64,000 bases of DNA, from positions 31,041,961-31,105,960 of the forward strand of contig OY747713.1 of assembly GCA_963556495.2 (NCBI GenBank), written 5' to 3'. A model generated the notes under the pieces. The model was not told the DNA's origin, did no database searches, and saw nothing but the letters and a program-made list of their open reading frames with translations. The stretch's first letter is position 1; each line of letters begins with the position of its first letter. This document shows, piece after piece, positions 47,225-58,740 of the stretch. The position numbers and the translations under genes were made by a program. The stretch is from Valencia hispanica (lineage: Eukaryota > Chordata > Actinopteri > Cyprinodontiformes > Valenciidae).

Positions 47225-47406
47225 TGAAGCTAACAGGTTAGCTGAGGTTCAGGAGCAAGGCCACGCCTCAAACCCGCTTCATAAATCCTAATCAGCCTTA
47301 ACTCGATTCACCCGGTACCACACGTCTGCTCTACATCTCTAATCCCACCAGGATACACATATAAACTCTGCTTGCCCTTCATCCCTCGTCTCTCGTTCGT
47401 TTTCAC
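47225..47406 (+). repeat. Ngaro copy 2, repeat A2
   Basis: Matches A1 of the same copy, including its private variants. Confidence 0.9.
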
Positions 47407-47424
47407 CCCTCCCTTCCCCTCCCT

Positions 47425-47820
47425 CTAGGTCCAGGGTCCTGCTGACTCGCCTCTTCTTTTCAGGGTCCTGCCGACTCGCCTCTTCTTTTCAGGGTTCCCG
47501 CCGACTCGCCTCTTCTTTTCAGGGTTCCCGCCGACTCGCCTCTTCTTTTCAGGGTTCCCGCCGACTCCCCTCTCCTTTCCTTCGCAGGGTCCCGCCGACT
47601 CCCCTCTCCTTTCCTTCGCAGGGTCCTGCCGACCCTCTCCTTTCCTTCGCAGGGTCCTGCCGACCCTCGCCTTTCCTTCGCAGAGTCCTGCCGACCCTCG
47701 CCTTTCCTTCGCAGGGTCCCGCCGACTCCCCTCGCCTTTCCTTCGCTGGGTCCTGCCGACCCTCGCCTTTCCTTTGCTGGGTCCTGCCGACCCTCGCCTT
47801 TAACCCTTGCCTTTAACCCT
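47425..47820 (+). repeat. Tandem ~31-bp array between A2 and B2 (copy 2)
   Basis: About 12 units, with more ttcttttcag/ccttcgcag variants and a different unit order from copy 1. Unit number and order have changed between copies. Confidence 0.9.
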
Positions 47821-47924
47821 CCCCTTTTTTTGCAGCATCAATCGGGCACAGCCTCCCTGTTGTGCGCTCCAGTTTACTCCTGTACCACCTCTTCTAACGT
47901 CTCTCTCTTTTAGGTTCCGTCTGG

Positions 47925-48086
47925 GGGGGTCCTGAGCAGGCTCGGAAAGATGATTTCCCGAAGACTGCACCCCCACACTGAGTCTTCCTCCGGGTCTCCG
48001 GCGTTGCCTCTCCCCAGACCATTCAATTCAACATGCCTTCAATAAACTGTTAAATTCTGAACCTGTACCGTGGTCCTTGCTAGTGA
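47925..48086 (+). repeat. Ngaro copy 2, repeat B2 (right end)
   Basis: Matches B1, ending tccttgctagtga. hAT DNA follows. Confidence 0.9.
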
Positions 48087-48965
48087 AAGAAAAAGTAAAA
48101 AGAAAAATGTCCAAAAATGGTATGCCTGTTTAAATTAATGACCAATCACAAACACGAAACGAGGGATTCGAGGATCCTTTGCACTTCACATTGCATTGAA
48201 TTATCTAATGCAAATCTTAATTGCGTTTTTTTTCTCACATTTTTTTTTCCAACATTCAAAACAAATAATCTTGAAATCAGTTATACCTATATACATCAAA
48301 CTTTCCACCATTGTTCTGTGCTATGAGCTGAAAGAACATTACAGAGTGATTTGTCAATACATCATTCTAAAAAAAAAGTGCTATTTTGTGTAAAAAAACA
48401 GGGCGAAAATGAGTTTTTTGGAGCTACTGACACTGTTTTTTGATTTATGAAGTAAGGAAATGAAATAAACCTATTTCCCTCTGTAAAAAGTTTTTGATAA
48501 CATATATGATTGGAAAATTTAAGAAAAACTCAATCTGTCTCTCACCAATTTTGAGATGATACTTTTACAAATATATGCAAATTAGCACATTTTTAACCAG
48601 TTTAAACCTAAATTGCACATCTAAAAAAAATTTATATCAAAACTTGTAATGCAACAGATGTTTGTTTTAATACTAGGATTAAGTTTGTCAAGTTTCATGA
48701 AGGTATCTTGAAGCTAACTTTTTTCCCTATTCACCTGTAGTGTCTCCCCTTAATGTTTACTGTTGCTATGGCAACCAGAGACCGCTGCCGTTAGTAGCTG
48801 TTAGCTAGCTTAGCTAAATCATCTGAACAATATTAATCGAAAGAATCACAATTTGGCATATTTAACTAAATCAACCGCAACTACCAACAGTCACCCCTTC
48901 AACTCTGGGCTAATATGTTTTCACAAGGATTCAGTTATTCAGGTTACAACTCCACGCTAACTTTA

Positions 48966-49148
48966 CTAACCATGGATTTCTCCTCTCTGCGCGTCTCCTC
49001 GTGCCGCAGCCCCTGCTGCTGGGTTGGCGACCCTGGCACCACATAGGTCTGTCAAGCTTAAACATTTAGCAGCTTCCACCTCCAGAGATTTCAGCTGTTT
49101 GAGCCGTACTTTTTCAGCGCCACCGGGGCGTTTCTTAACCTTCTCCAT
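48966..49148 (-). pseudogene. hAT transposase N-terminal fragment
   Basis: The minus-strand frame reads MEKVKKRPGGAEKVRLKQLK, then EVEAAKCLSLTDL. This Lys-rich start followed by GAEK-RLK is typical of hAT/ZMYM-like transposases of fish. The rest of the transposase is not recognisable in the remaining hAT DNA. Confidence 0.5.
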
Positions 49149-49500
49149 TTTCAGCTCAGCAGCATCCCGTCTATTGACTGTATCCCCGTCCCAGTGCCAC
49201 CACTCCGGCGCATGTCATGGGGTCCCGCCCACCCTGGTTTGTGTTGTGATTGACAGCACTGTCATGGCTCTCATAGGGTGTCAGCCCATGATTGTTTGAC
49301 GATGACAAACATAGACCAATAATATGTGTCGATTCTGGCAACAAACTGCTAGCCCTCTGTAGCCAATTGGCCGGCCCAATTGGAGGGAATTTAGAGATAG
49401 CAGGAAAAAAAAAAAACCAAAAAAACAGTGGACCGGCCCACATTGGGTCAACGGCCCACCGGGATGATGCCCGGTATGCCAGATGGCCGGTCCACCCCTG

Positions 49501-50834
49501 TAGTAACATATACACTAACAACAGTTCCTATGCACTCTGCTTGCAGTCATCACTTGCCCCAAGGGTCGCCTGTATGCCGCACAGTCTTGTGTCTGTCTGC
49601 TTAGCGCTTGTGATAAATTTGTACGGGTGTGTAGGTCTAGACGGCCGACACGGCTGCATTGTGACAGAGACCTAAAGGTATGCAGCCTCGCGTGTGACGT
49701 TCTTTGTCTCTCTCTCAGCGTCCCAAGCCAGCCAGTGATCACTTCAAAGAAGACAGGTCAACAGAGAGGTGAAGTCACACCCCCTACCTGTCCACACTGC
49801 CCCTTTTTTCTCCTCTCTCATCCCGTCCCTTTAATTGTTCCCACCACTTGTTCTTTATTCTCTCTCTCATCTCAGCTTCTCTTTGACAAAAAAATGCTGA
49901 CTCGACTGACTACAAGCCATTCTTAGACATGTAGGAAGCTTCTTTTGCCAGCTGATAAATCGGCCAGTTTATGTAAGTTTAAGCGATCCATGCATCAATC
50001 AGCCAGACATTTGAAATAAATAACACTAAGCATCTCATAGTGATTTAACATGTTTAGTTTACGAAGTACCACATGAGAGCAACACCTCCAACTAACTCTG
50101 TCATGGACCATGGATGAAAGAACACTATGAATGCAGGATAGATTAGGAGGCAAAAAACCCCACTTAAATAGTTATGCAAAGAGCCAAAGGTCAAACAGGG
50201 TGTGACCAGGCAACATGCCAATTGGCTGAAAAGACAAAAACAAAGACAGAGAAGAAAATCATGTGGTAATATTAAAACTTATAGGAATATTACAAAAAAT
50301 GAAAGACTAAATAGTAAAACATAAAATTTTTATCCAAACACACTTAACACCAGACAAAGTAAAAAGACCGAATCAACCACAACATCCTCTGCAGCTCATG
50401 GCTTCTGTGCATACTACCCCAATTATGCACCAGGGTTATCATATTTCTAAAGATATGAAGGAAGAATGATTGAGTTCAGACATGTTGACCATAAAAGGCA
50501 CAGTTTTGGTTATCTAAGATTAATTTGCATATATTTATAAAGTCTAGTGCTTATATTTGTGTTGAAAAGTTGAAGTAAAAGAAATGCTGTTTTTTGTTTT
50601 ATAGAGGATGTTTCAGTTAATACATCCCGAAAAATAGGAGCAAGAAATGTTTTAATATTCTTGCTCATATCAGTGGTTGTAATGATCATCCAATCATACT
50701 AAGTTGACTGAACTGCAGTTTTTGAAATCCAACATCTGATATTTAACAAGTAGGAACAGTACCTGAATGCTAAGAACAGAAAATAAATCTAAATTAAATT
50801 GAAGGAAAACCACATATTTCCCCCCTTATAGATT
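49501..50834. other. Intergenic DNA, nothing recognised
   Basis: No repeat or coding hallmark seen. 49660-49900 is pyrimidine-rich. Confidence 0.4.
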
Positions 50835-52330
50835 TCTCCTGTTTCTGGTTTTATTTGATCAAAGAAATTTTAATATCAGACAAATATAACTTGAGTAAAT
50901 ACAACATTTTTCTAATGATCATTCCAACCAAATTATCCAACCTATCCAAACCAACCTGGCTTAATGAGAAAAGTAACTATTCCTTTTCTTTTAAATCATG
51001 AATTTACTCTGATTTAACACATTTAAACCAAACTTAAATTGCCAGACTACAGCTTGACCTGTTGATTAAAGAAGTTACTTTAACAGAAGCTGTGTGACAA
51101 CATGGAGTAGGCTAAATGATTTTAAAAGGCAACACGCATCTAAAGAAATTCAAGAACAGATGAGAAACAAAGTCATTGACATTTATTTGTCAGGAAAGGG
51201 TTTTAAAGGCATTTCTAAAGCCTAGTTTATGCTTCTCAGTCAGCAAGTTTGCACCCACACGCACACAAATTGACAAAGACGTTTTCCTTATATACTTCTC
51301 GGTTAGTGCGGTGTTTTAAAGCAATTCTCTGCCTGGACAACAGGGGGTGCAGCTTATTTACTTCAGCTTGTAAACGCACATCCACTTAAGGAGCAACAGC
51401 CGAAAGAGAGCGAATTTTGATTGAGCTGTAAAACTTTTTACTTGAAGAACAGCTCATTGAATACTCTAAAAACAAGTAAACATGCACAGTTGTCTGTTTT
51501 GTTGTTCTCTACTCCTCTTGGTGCTTAAAATTGCCAAAAGACCATATTAGATAAACTGGCCTTGCAATATAAAGCATCTAGTGGCCAAAAGCTGCATTGA
51601 CTACTAATTACATCGACCATAGAGCACCGTGCTGGTGAAATGATCTTGGGCTGATGTTGGGCTGACCAATCGCAGATGTGCGCCCTCTGTTGCGTTCGAT
51701 GGATAAATAAAAAACTGGGCTCTACATCGTCGTTGCATGTCGGTTGGAGAGCCCTTGCGTTGATGGATAATGGCGCTGCGTGTCTCCACACCGCCGCAGT
51801 TGGAGAAGCATAAACTAGGCTTAAGGCTTTCCCACTCCAGGGAACCACTGTTAGATCCACTTTTGTGCAAATGGAGATTTCATGGAACAGTGGTGAACTT
51901 CCCCAAATCGGTCGGAATTACTGGATCGACCACTCATCTAAGAGGTTAGAAAAAACAGACAGACCTTGGGCGCAACCCCTCCTGACCAAGATGAACACAA
52001 TCTCCCCTCCAGTATTTTCTAAAAACATCATGATGATGCCCAAGACTTTTGGCCAAAGATTCTTGATGGCTGAGCAAAATTGATAGAATCATGAATTCTA
52101 TTATCTAGCCCACAGACACAATTTATGCTCAATGGCACTAATGTTTTACAACAGGACAATGAATTGAAACACATAATTGTTTCACTTAGGCCCAGGTTAA
52201 TTTGGATATTCCTTTTTACTGATTAGCCACTAGGAGCCTTCTAATCATATCTATCAAAAAGTCGATCCACTCTGTTGCATGCCACTGAAGATGCTTCAGT
52301 AATTTGGGTAAACTAGCCCTTTAAGTGGAG
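50835..52330 (+). mobile_element. Tc1/mariner relic (sense), split by a PIF/Harbinger-like MITE
   Basis: Left: acttgagtaaatacaacatt, ccaaaccaacctggcttaat, gaaattcaagaacagatgag and caggaaagggttttaaagg. Right: aaggctttcccactccag, atggaacagtggtgaacttc and ttttacaacaggacaatga. Removing 51219-51821 plus one TAA restores continuous Tc1 sequence. Stops throughout. Confidence 0.7.
51219..51821. mobile_element. PIF/Harbinger-like MITE, 603 bp, with 19-bp perfect TIRs and TAA duplication
   Basis: The left end AGCCTAGTTTATGCTTCTC (51219-51237) is the exact reverse complement of the right end (51803-51821). TAA flanks both sides (51216-51218 and 51822-51824), the 3-bp duplication typical of PIF/Harbinger. 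It encodes no transposase. Confidence 0.75.
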
Positions 52331-53397
52331 GAAGAGGAGCAACAGCAAGTGATGGAGGGAGGGGAAGGAAGGGGAAATACTGTTAAGAAAGATGTGTTTT
52401 GAGTTGCGGTGTCTTTGGCCTGTCAGGCGGACACAAACAAAAAGAACCGACCCAAGGCGACAGGCTTAATTAGAGAGAGACAGAGAAAGAAGAAGGGAAG
52501 GCAGACCCGTACCTCCTTATTAAGCTGTCTCTCTTGGGATGGAAGAATGAGGAAAGGGGAGGACTGAAGAAAGAGAGGAGGAGGAAGCGTACCAAAACAG
52601 TGGGGTGTCTGAAGCTAGAAACAAGGCCCAGGCACCACCCTTCACCCTACTTGTGATTGCTCCCACCAGTACAAAGAAAGACACACATGAGGATTTTCCC
52701 ATGACATGCAGAAAGGCATATGAGTTAGGATGAGACAAAAGCAAGAGATGATCCAGAAAGTGAGAGATTAACTAAGAACAAGAGCACTTCTTTTAAAGCT
52801 GGGCGGGGGAATAAAGAGACTATTGTTCTTACTCTCTCACCCCTTTCTTATGAGGACAGCACAGGTGGGGGGCAGGTAGGGAGGCATACAGGTAGGCGAG
52901 CGGGTGGGTGGTGCGGTGAAGCTATGCAAAGAACCAATGGGGCGTAACTCTTCCCTCCAGCGGCCGAGCCAGGAGTAAAGCTGCAGATAGATTCTGCAGC
53001 CTGGACTAGGACAGGGTGGGAGCTGTCACTGCCCACCTGCTGCCATCACACAGGAAACGAGACAATAAAGACATCAGTAGAGAGGTGGAGGACTATAAAT
53101 CATTCAGTCAACAGCTAAAGAGAGGTTTGACAAAAGTCACATTGCCTTTTCAGACAGGAGATTTCATGGAACATGTCAGAAAACACAGAAGCCTACAAGT
53201 AATTTGACATCTCACAGACCAAAATAACAGACAGTTAAATCATTTGTTTGTCTCTGAATTGATGTTCTATACATCAGGCCTAACTACTAAATACTGTACA
53301 TTCAATAAAATAACTTTTTAAAGCTAAATAATATTCTTTGTTGAACTAGTAAACAGCTATACAAGATTAGGAATTAAATGATTTAAAGCTAAATCCT
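52331..53397. other. Intergenic DNA, nothing recognised
   Basis: Purine-rich between 52320 and 52600. No gene or repeat identified. Confidence 0.4.
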
Positions 53398-53401
53398 TTA
53401 A

Positions 53402-55307
53402 CACAACAAAGGCGACGATACTGCAACTACCAGAACGGCCACAGGCAGTCATTTTGACTGTTGTATTTAAAGCCTAATTTAATTACCTTGCAAGTTTACT
53501 ACTGAGATAATACAAAAAATAATTAGCTAAACAATGTTTTAAAAACTACAATAAGGCAAAAATGACAATTTTTAATTGATGAGACTAACTTTATTTATGC
53601 AAGCTTTTACCTGAATCGAACATCAGCCTCAAACTATTAGTGTAACATACATAGAAGAGCATTTCTTTCAATCAACTCATTTGAAAAATGTAACAAAAAC
53701 ACATTACTATAAATTTACAACAGTATTAGTTTCCTTTATTACAGAAACAAAATAGAAACGATTTTTATATGATCAAAGTACATGTACTAAAGGATAACGG
53801 CAAGCATGTAATAGAAGCAACAGAACAAGCTGGATGTCAAAACTCAGTAAAAGGAGCTATAAATGCAAGAGTATCAATATTATTTCAACTATTTACAATG
53901 AGGCTAATAACATTATTTACTGCACAAAGGAAGCGCAAATCAACTGTCTTCACCTGGCGCAACTCCCGTACATAGCTTTGCAACATCTGATGCAGGTGTT
54001 GGAAGTTTTATTTTTAGCGCAATTTCTTGCGTTGCACCTCCGCATTTCAGCACCAGAGGTCCTTTTTCAAGGAAACGATGTCCAGAAATAGATTTAGAAT
54101 CATACCATTTATCAGGGAAAGCCCCGCAAAGATGTCTGTGTACTTAGCACTGTGCACACGGCTGTGGGCATAATTGATGGGCCGAAGACAAAGCCGGAGT
54201 CTGTGCAATACTACAACAATACTACAGCGAAACAATGGGCTGGATATCCTGGATCAGATGGCTAGAAGTATTCCACAAAGGGTGGTACATGGGCCTGTCA
54301 CAGTTTTTTATAATATTCTTGACCTTGCAGGAATAAAGGCCCATGTGCCGTTCCAGAAGTGCTTTGGCACCCAGATCCCACGATGTAGAAGAGCTTTGAG
54401 CTGAGTTTATGGAGACGGCCATTAAAGCAGGTGGAACAAGGTGGTGTTCTAGGCCATCCAGTCTCCAATGTGCAAAGAAGGAGGCAGTGCCAGGTGCGGA
54501 GAAGCTGCACTAAAAATAAAACTTCCGACACCTGCAGCAGATGCCGCAAAGCTATGTGCGGGAGTTGCGTAAAGCGAAGAGAGGTGATTTGCGCTTCCTT
54601 TGTGCTGTAAATAATTTTATTAGCCTCATTGTAAATAGTGTAAATAGTTAAAATAATAGATATTCTTGCATTTATGAGCTATAGCCTACATGTTTTACTG
54701 AGTTTTGACAACCAGCTTGTTCTGTTGCTTCTATTTCATACTTACATACTTTCACCGTTACCCTTCAGTAAGCCACATATATTTTGATAATATAAAAATC
54801 GTTTCTATTTTTTTTCTGCGATAAAGAAAACTAATATTGTTAATTTATAGTAGGCTAATGTGTTTTTGTTAAATTTTTCAAATGAGTTGATTGAAAAAAA
54901 TGCTCTTCTTGTTACACTAATAGTTTGAGGTTGAAGTTCGATCCAGTTAAAAGTTTGCATAATTAAACTTTGTCTATCAAATTAAAAATGTTCATTTTTG
55001 CCTTATTGTGGTTTTAAAAAATTGTTTAGCTATTTAACTTCCATATTTTCTCAGTAGTAAACTTGCAAGGTAATTAAATGAGGTTTAAATATAACAGTCA
55101 AAACGACTGCCTGTCGCCGAAATAGGTAGAAATGATTGCATTTCATCTATCCTTTGAACACTAAATATGAAATCTATTTTTTATGAAAGTTTACCAAGTT
55201 TTAGGAAAAGTCATGAAACAACAAGGCTTTATGTCTTTTTTTTTCATAAAGTAATTAAACATACAAATTGAAAAACAGTCAAAATGACTGCCATGGCCGT
55301 TCTAGTG
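53402..55307 (+). mobile_element. piggyBac remnant with ~600-bp inverted arms, TTAA flanked
   Basis: TTAA lies on each side (53398-53401 and 55308-55311). The element begins CAC and ends ctagtg, as piggyBac ends do. The left arm (about 53430-54040) is an inverted copy of the right arm (about 54480-55130), sharing blocks such as taattaccttgcaagtttac and gttttatttttag. Subterminal palindromes cagtcattttgactg recur at about 53448, 55098 and 55276. A transposase remnant lies in the middle. Confidence 0.75.
54150..54600 (+). pseudogene. piggyBac transposase C-terminal fragment
   Basis: Plus-strand frames read NNGLDILDQMARSIPQ, then GPVTVFYNILDLAGIKAHV: the conserved end of the piggyBac DDE domain (family DxLDQM and FYNxLDLAxxNA). 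After a frame change follow RRRQCQVRRSC, KTSDTCSRCRKAMCGSC, the Cys-rich C-terminal zinc-binding tail that contacts the transposon end. Upstream catalytic parts are missing. The Cys-rich tail lies in the right arm, and its inverted copy lies in the left arm. Confidence 0.7.
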
Positions 55308-55311
55308 TTAA

Positions 55312-55855
55312 AGAGCCAGCCATCATGCTAGCTACTAGTTCAAAATAAGAAACTTAAATAGAAACACACACACACACACTGCTAAATTAATTACATTTTA
55401 GTTCAGGTTCCTAGTTCTTGTGTTGTGACCGGACGTATTAAAATGAAAGTTTGGAATGACTTTCATCTTTGCCCGGAAAATATTGCTTAATAATGCTTTG
55501 TATTTTTGTTACAGAAGTTTGCAGACAGAAGCATGCGTAAGAAATGGCCAAACCTTCTTAAAACTCTCTTCAAAAGAGTAACATTTGAATAAACTTTTTA
55601 ATTCCCCCACTCCTCAATAATAAATAATGTTCGGAAAATGCAGAGCTTGGAGATATTAGAAAATTCCCAAGAACTTCCTCATAGAGACGACAGGTCTTGG
55701 TTTGCATGTTGAAAGGTAAATTAAAGTTAATAGCGCTGGTTTGCAAGGATACATGTAAACAAGGAACACAACGATACACGACAATACAATATTCTTTGAT
55801 AAGATGTATATAATTGTATTGCATTGGCCTTCCAAGAGATTCTCTACTTTAGTTC
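55312..55855. other. Intergenic DNA, nothing recognised
   Basis: A short (AC)n lies near 55364-55379. No gene. Confidence 0.4.
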
Positions 55856-57116
55856 AATTCATATTGACACCATAGACAACAATGTGTTTTAAATCAGGGA
55901 AGTTGCTCAGATTTTAAACCTATTGATAGAGGAGTACCCAAGGGTTCATCTCTTGGACCAATGTTGTTACCTATGTTATAAATAATCTCCCACTAATTGT
56001 CAAATTCAGTTACATGCAGATGATACAGATATTTTCTTTTTCTAGCTCTGATATTTCTCACATTCAGCCATCACTGCAGTCTGATTTTGATGTAATTAAA
56101 AACTGGTTTACTTTTAACAAACTTCTGCTAAACAAAAAGAAGTCTTATTATATGCTGTTTAATACAAAAGAAATCTAAATACCAACTGACTACTTATGTA
56201 ATTTTAAAGATGGAAAGTTGATGAGTTTAAATATTTAGGTCTTCTGTTAGATTCTCAATTGTCATTTAGATCACATATTGACTCAGTTGTTAAGAAAATA
56301 TCATATCGACTTAGAATACTTTATTCCTCTATTAATTGGTTTACCCTTCAGGTTGGAAAAAGAATTATTATTTAGTTAATACTTCCAATCCTTGACTATA
56401 GTGATACAATCTACCAGAACATACAAATCTTCGTCCTCTCAATGTTGCTTGCAATAGTCTTTGCAGATTTGTACTGAGGTGTCCGTACAAAACGTACCGC
56501 TGTCAAATGTATGAATCACTAAACTGGCTATCACTAAATTCAAGAAGACATTTTCATTGGCTTCAGTTTATCTTCAAATGTCATTTCTTAAATTAGCCTC
56601 CATATCTAAAACAATAATTAATTCCATTTAGTTCTTCATATAATTTAAGCCACACCAAACAAATTTTTTTTTACGTTCCCAAAATTAATAAAGAAGTAGG
56701 TGGTCGAGCATTCAAATTTAAAGCTCCATCAGATTGGAACAATTTACCAAGTGCAATCAGATCCATTACCTCTGTTAACCTCTTTAGGACATCATTACAT
56801 GATCATTTGCAGAATACATGCTCTTGCCTTTGATTATACTCACTCTCAACTGTCACATAACTTCATTATACCGAACTGTACTGAACCTGCATGTTATGTA
56901 TGATAACTGTATACCTACTGTATCAATGTACATAGAGGGCTGGTATGTGAGGACACAGTTATGGAGAGCTGTATGAATGTTGGTGTGAATGTGAAGTGTT
57001 ATGTGTTGTACATTGTAATTCTGTCATCTGTATTGTTGCTCGTTCTAAGGACCCCCTCGAAAACGAGATGGTGGATGTCAATGGGCTATCCTTGAAATAA
57101 ATGTCAAATTTCAAAA
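55856..57116 (+). mobile_element. LINE 3' half (jockey superfamily, L2/CR1-like), plus strand
   Basis: Plus frames read DRGVPKGSSLGPMLL, the segment DISHIQPSLQSDFDVIKNWF, NKLLLNKKKSYYMLF, FKYLGLLLDSQLSFRSHID, YRLRILYSSINWFTL and GGRAFKFKAPSDWNNLPSA. These follow the order of RT active region, thumb and C-terminus. The YADD region is frame-shifted (gcagatgatacag near 56017). A 3' UTR ends with ccttgaaataaatgtcaaat. It is 5' truncated and full of stops. Confidence 0.75.
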
Positions 57117-58740
57117 GTAAGATGATAGTAGTGATGTCTGGACAACACAACACCATGTTTGGGGTAAACCAAAACAACAACTTATACCAACTATCTAGCA
57201 CACTGAAGGAAGGGTAATGATATACGGTTGTTTGGTTTTCTCCAAACATGCTGTAGTGTATTATGGCCAAACTCCATATTTTGGGAAAACCAAGCAAATC
57301 ATATCAACCTAAAAATGTCATACCTGCCTACCACTGTGGCAGAGTGGGGATGAGCTAAGCTTCTTTGGGGTTGAAACACCATATTACAAAAGACTATGTT
57401 TGCGAACATGTCAGCACTAACACTTTAAACAAACTGTCAAGCACAGAGGTGGAATGGTAATGATTTGGGTTCGTTTTGAAGCCACTGGAATTTGCCGTCA
57501 TTGAGTCAGCCACAAACTGTTCTGTAGAACAACACTTTATCTAGTCAAATGCAAGGCTAATCTAGAAGCACCTACAGTAGATGTTTCACTAGCCTAGTCA
57601 AGGTCAAGACCTGAACCTGACTAAACTTATGTTAACAGCAAACCTCAACGTACTGAAGCAGTCTAGTAAAGAAAAGTGGGTTAAAATTAGGGGTGTCAAA
57701 TTATCGCGTTAATTGCGATTAATTTAGCGCGTTATGTTTTTTAATTAATCGCGTTAATCTAATTTTTTATCTTTAATTCTACAGTTTCTGCATGCGAGTT
57801 CCCTTTAAATAAAACCCATTTTATGCACTGGGCTTCTTGTGCTTGAGGTTCTTGGGGTTAACCACACCCTGAAGTGGACATCAGTTGGCTGTAAACTCAT
57901 CAGAAGATGACTGTCTTCTATCATGGTGGAAGGCGAGGTGAGGAGAAACGGTGAGTTGCCGACAGTGTTGCCAACTTTGCTATATTTGGCGAGTTTTTAG
58001 ACCCCTCTAGCGATTCTTTCAAAAAAATAAAATTAAAAAAAAGCAACTAGCGGCAAATCTAGCAACTTTTTATGGAGTTATTGGAAACTTTTGGGTGAAG
58101 CATGTAACGTTGTCATTCTTCTCACCGAGCAGCGGGTGGCGCTGTCCTGTCTCAGAGCTCACAGCAGGCAACCAGTCTGCAACGCACACTGCAGCTCCAC
58201 CCGGCCACCCAGGCTCACCGGTATGGCAAGCCATCAGTATCAAATGCGCATATTACGTGTTGTTTTAACCCGTAATACAGCTGGACTCAGAGAACATATA
58301 TACCCCACTGCGTCCAGAACGCTAATGAATCGCGCATGCTCGAAGCAGAAGGTTGCAGGCGCCTCTTGGGACTAGTCACAAAAACAGCAGAATGCATCTG
58401 TTCAAGTCTGTTAAATACAATAAATGACTTCATAAAGCCAGTTTTTTAAATTACATGTATCAAACTTTTGTTCTACCAGAATAATGTAATGAATTTAAAA
58501 GAAAATACCTCAAGATGAAGGCTTTTCTCAGCAATTATTAGGTGAGATTAAAAGAGATTAATTAGATTAATAAATTACAGATCATAATTAATTAATCTCA
58601 AAGTTTTTTAATCTCATGACAGCACTAGTTAAAATTCCTTTTCAACAACGAGAGAAAAACTGTGAGTGATTCAGAAAAAGACTATTTTAAGTACCAGTTC
58701 TTCAAGATACTGAATTATGGGATTCATTTAGTTCTTCCCA
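57117..58740 (+). mobile_element. Tc1/mariner-like relic, split by a hAT element
   Basis: The left part (57117-57679) has ggtggaatggtaatgatttg, ggtcaagacctgaacctgac and aaagtgggttaaaat. The right part resumes at 58628 with gttaaaattccttttcaaca. These are Tc1-like phrases in order, very decayed. Confidence 0.5.
57688..58627. mobile_element. hAT-like non-autonomous element, 940 bp, with perfect 8-bp duplication
   Basis: It starts TAGGGGTGTCAAATTATCGC and ends catgacagcacta, imperfect inverted ends followed inward by ATTAAT-rich DNA on both sides. GTTAAAAT occurs at 57680-57687 and again at 58628-58635. The 94-codon frame inside (58091-58375) matches nothing I know. Confidence 0.7.

Larger units (their letters stand above)
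43946..48086 (+). mobile_element. DIRS/Ngaro-like retroelement, copy 2 (defective)
   Basis: Same layout and strand as copy 1: A1 43946-44128, gag-like region, shared segment, RT/RNase H, truncated recombinase, B1 47061-47223, A2 47225-47406, tandem array, B2 47925-48086. By eye only a few bases per hundred differ from copy 1. It lacks about 330 bp of the recombinase. The flanks differ from those of copy 1, so this is a separate insertion, not a block duplication. Confidence 0.85.
43500..49500 (-). mobile_element. hAT element interrupted by Ngaro copy 2
   Basis: The left end CAGGGGTGGACTGGGAC (43500) and the right end ggccggtccacccctg (ending 49500) are inverted ends of a known style of fish hAT. 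Flanks TAGACACA and TAGTAACA match at 6 of 8 bases, a likely decayed 8-bp duplication. The element's own DNA is 43500-43945 plus 48087-49500. A transposase N-terminus reads on the minus strand at 49148-48966. Confidence 0.65.

Noticed and set aside
34541..48086. Possible segmental duplication of a ~9-kb unit
   Set aside because: Only the elements are duplicated; the DNA to the left and right of each copy differs, so independent insertions fit better.
58091..58375. 94-codon plus-strand frame in hAT-like element
   Set aside because: No transposase motif; internal DNA of a non-autonomous element.
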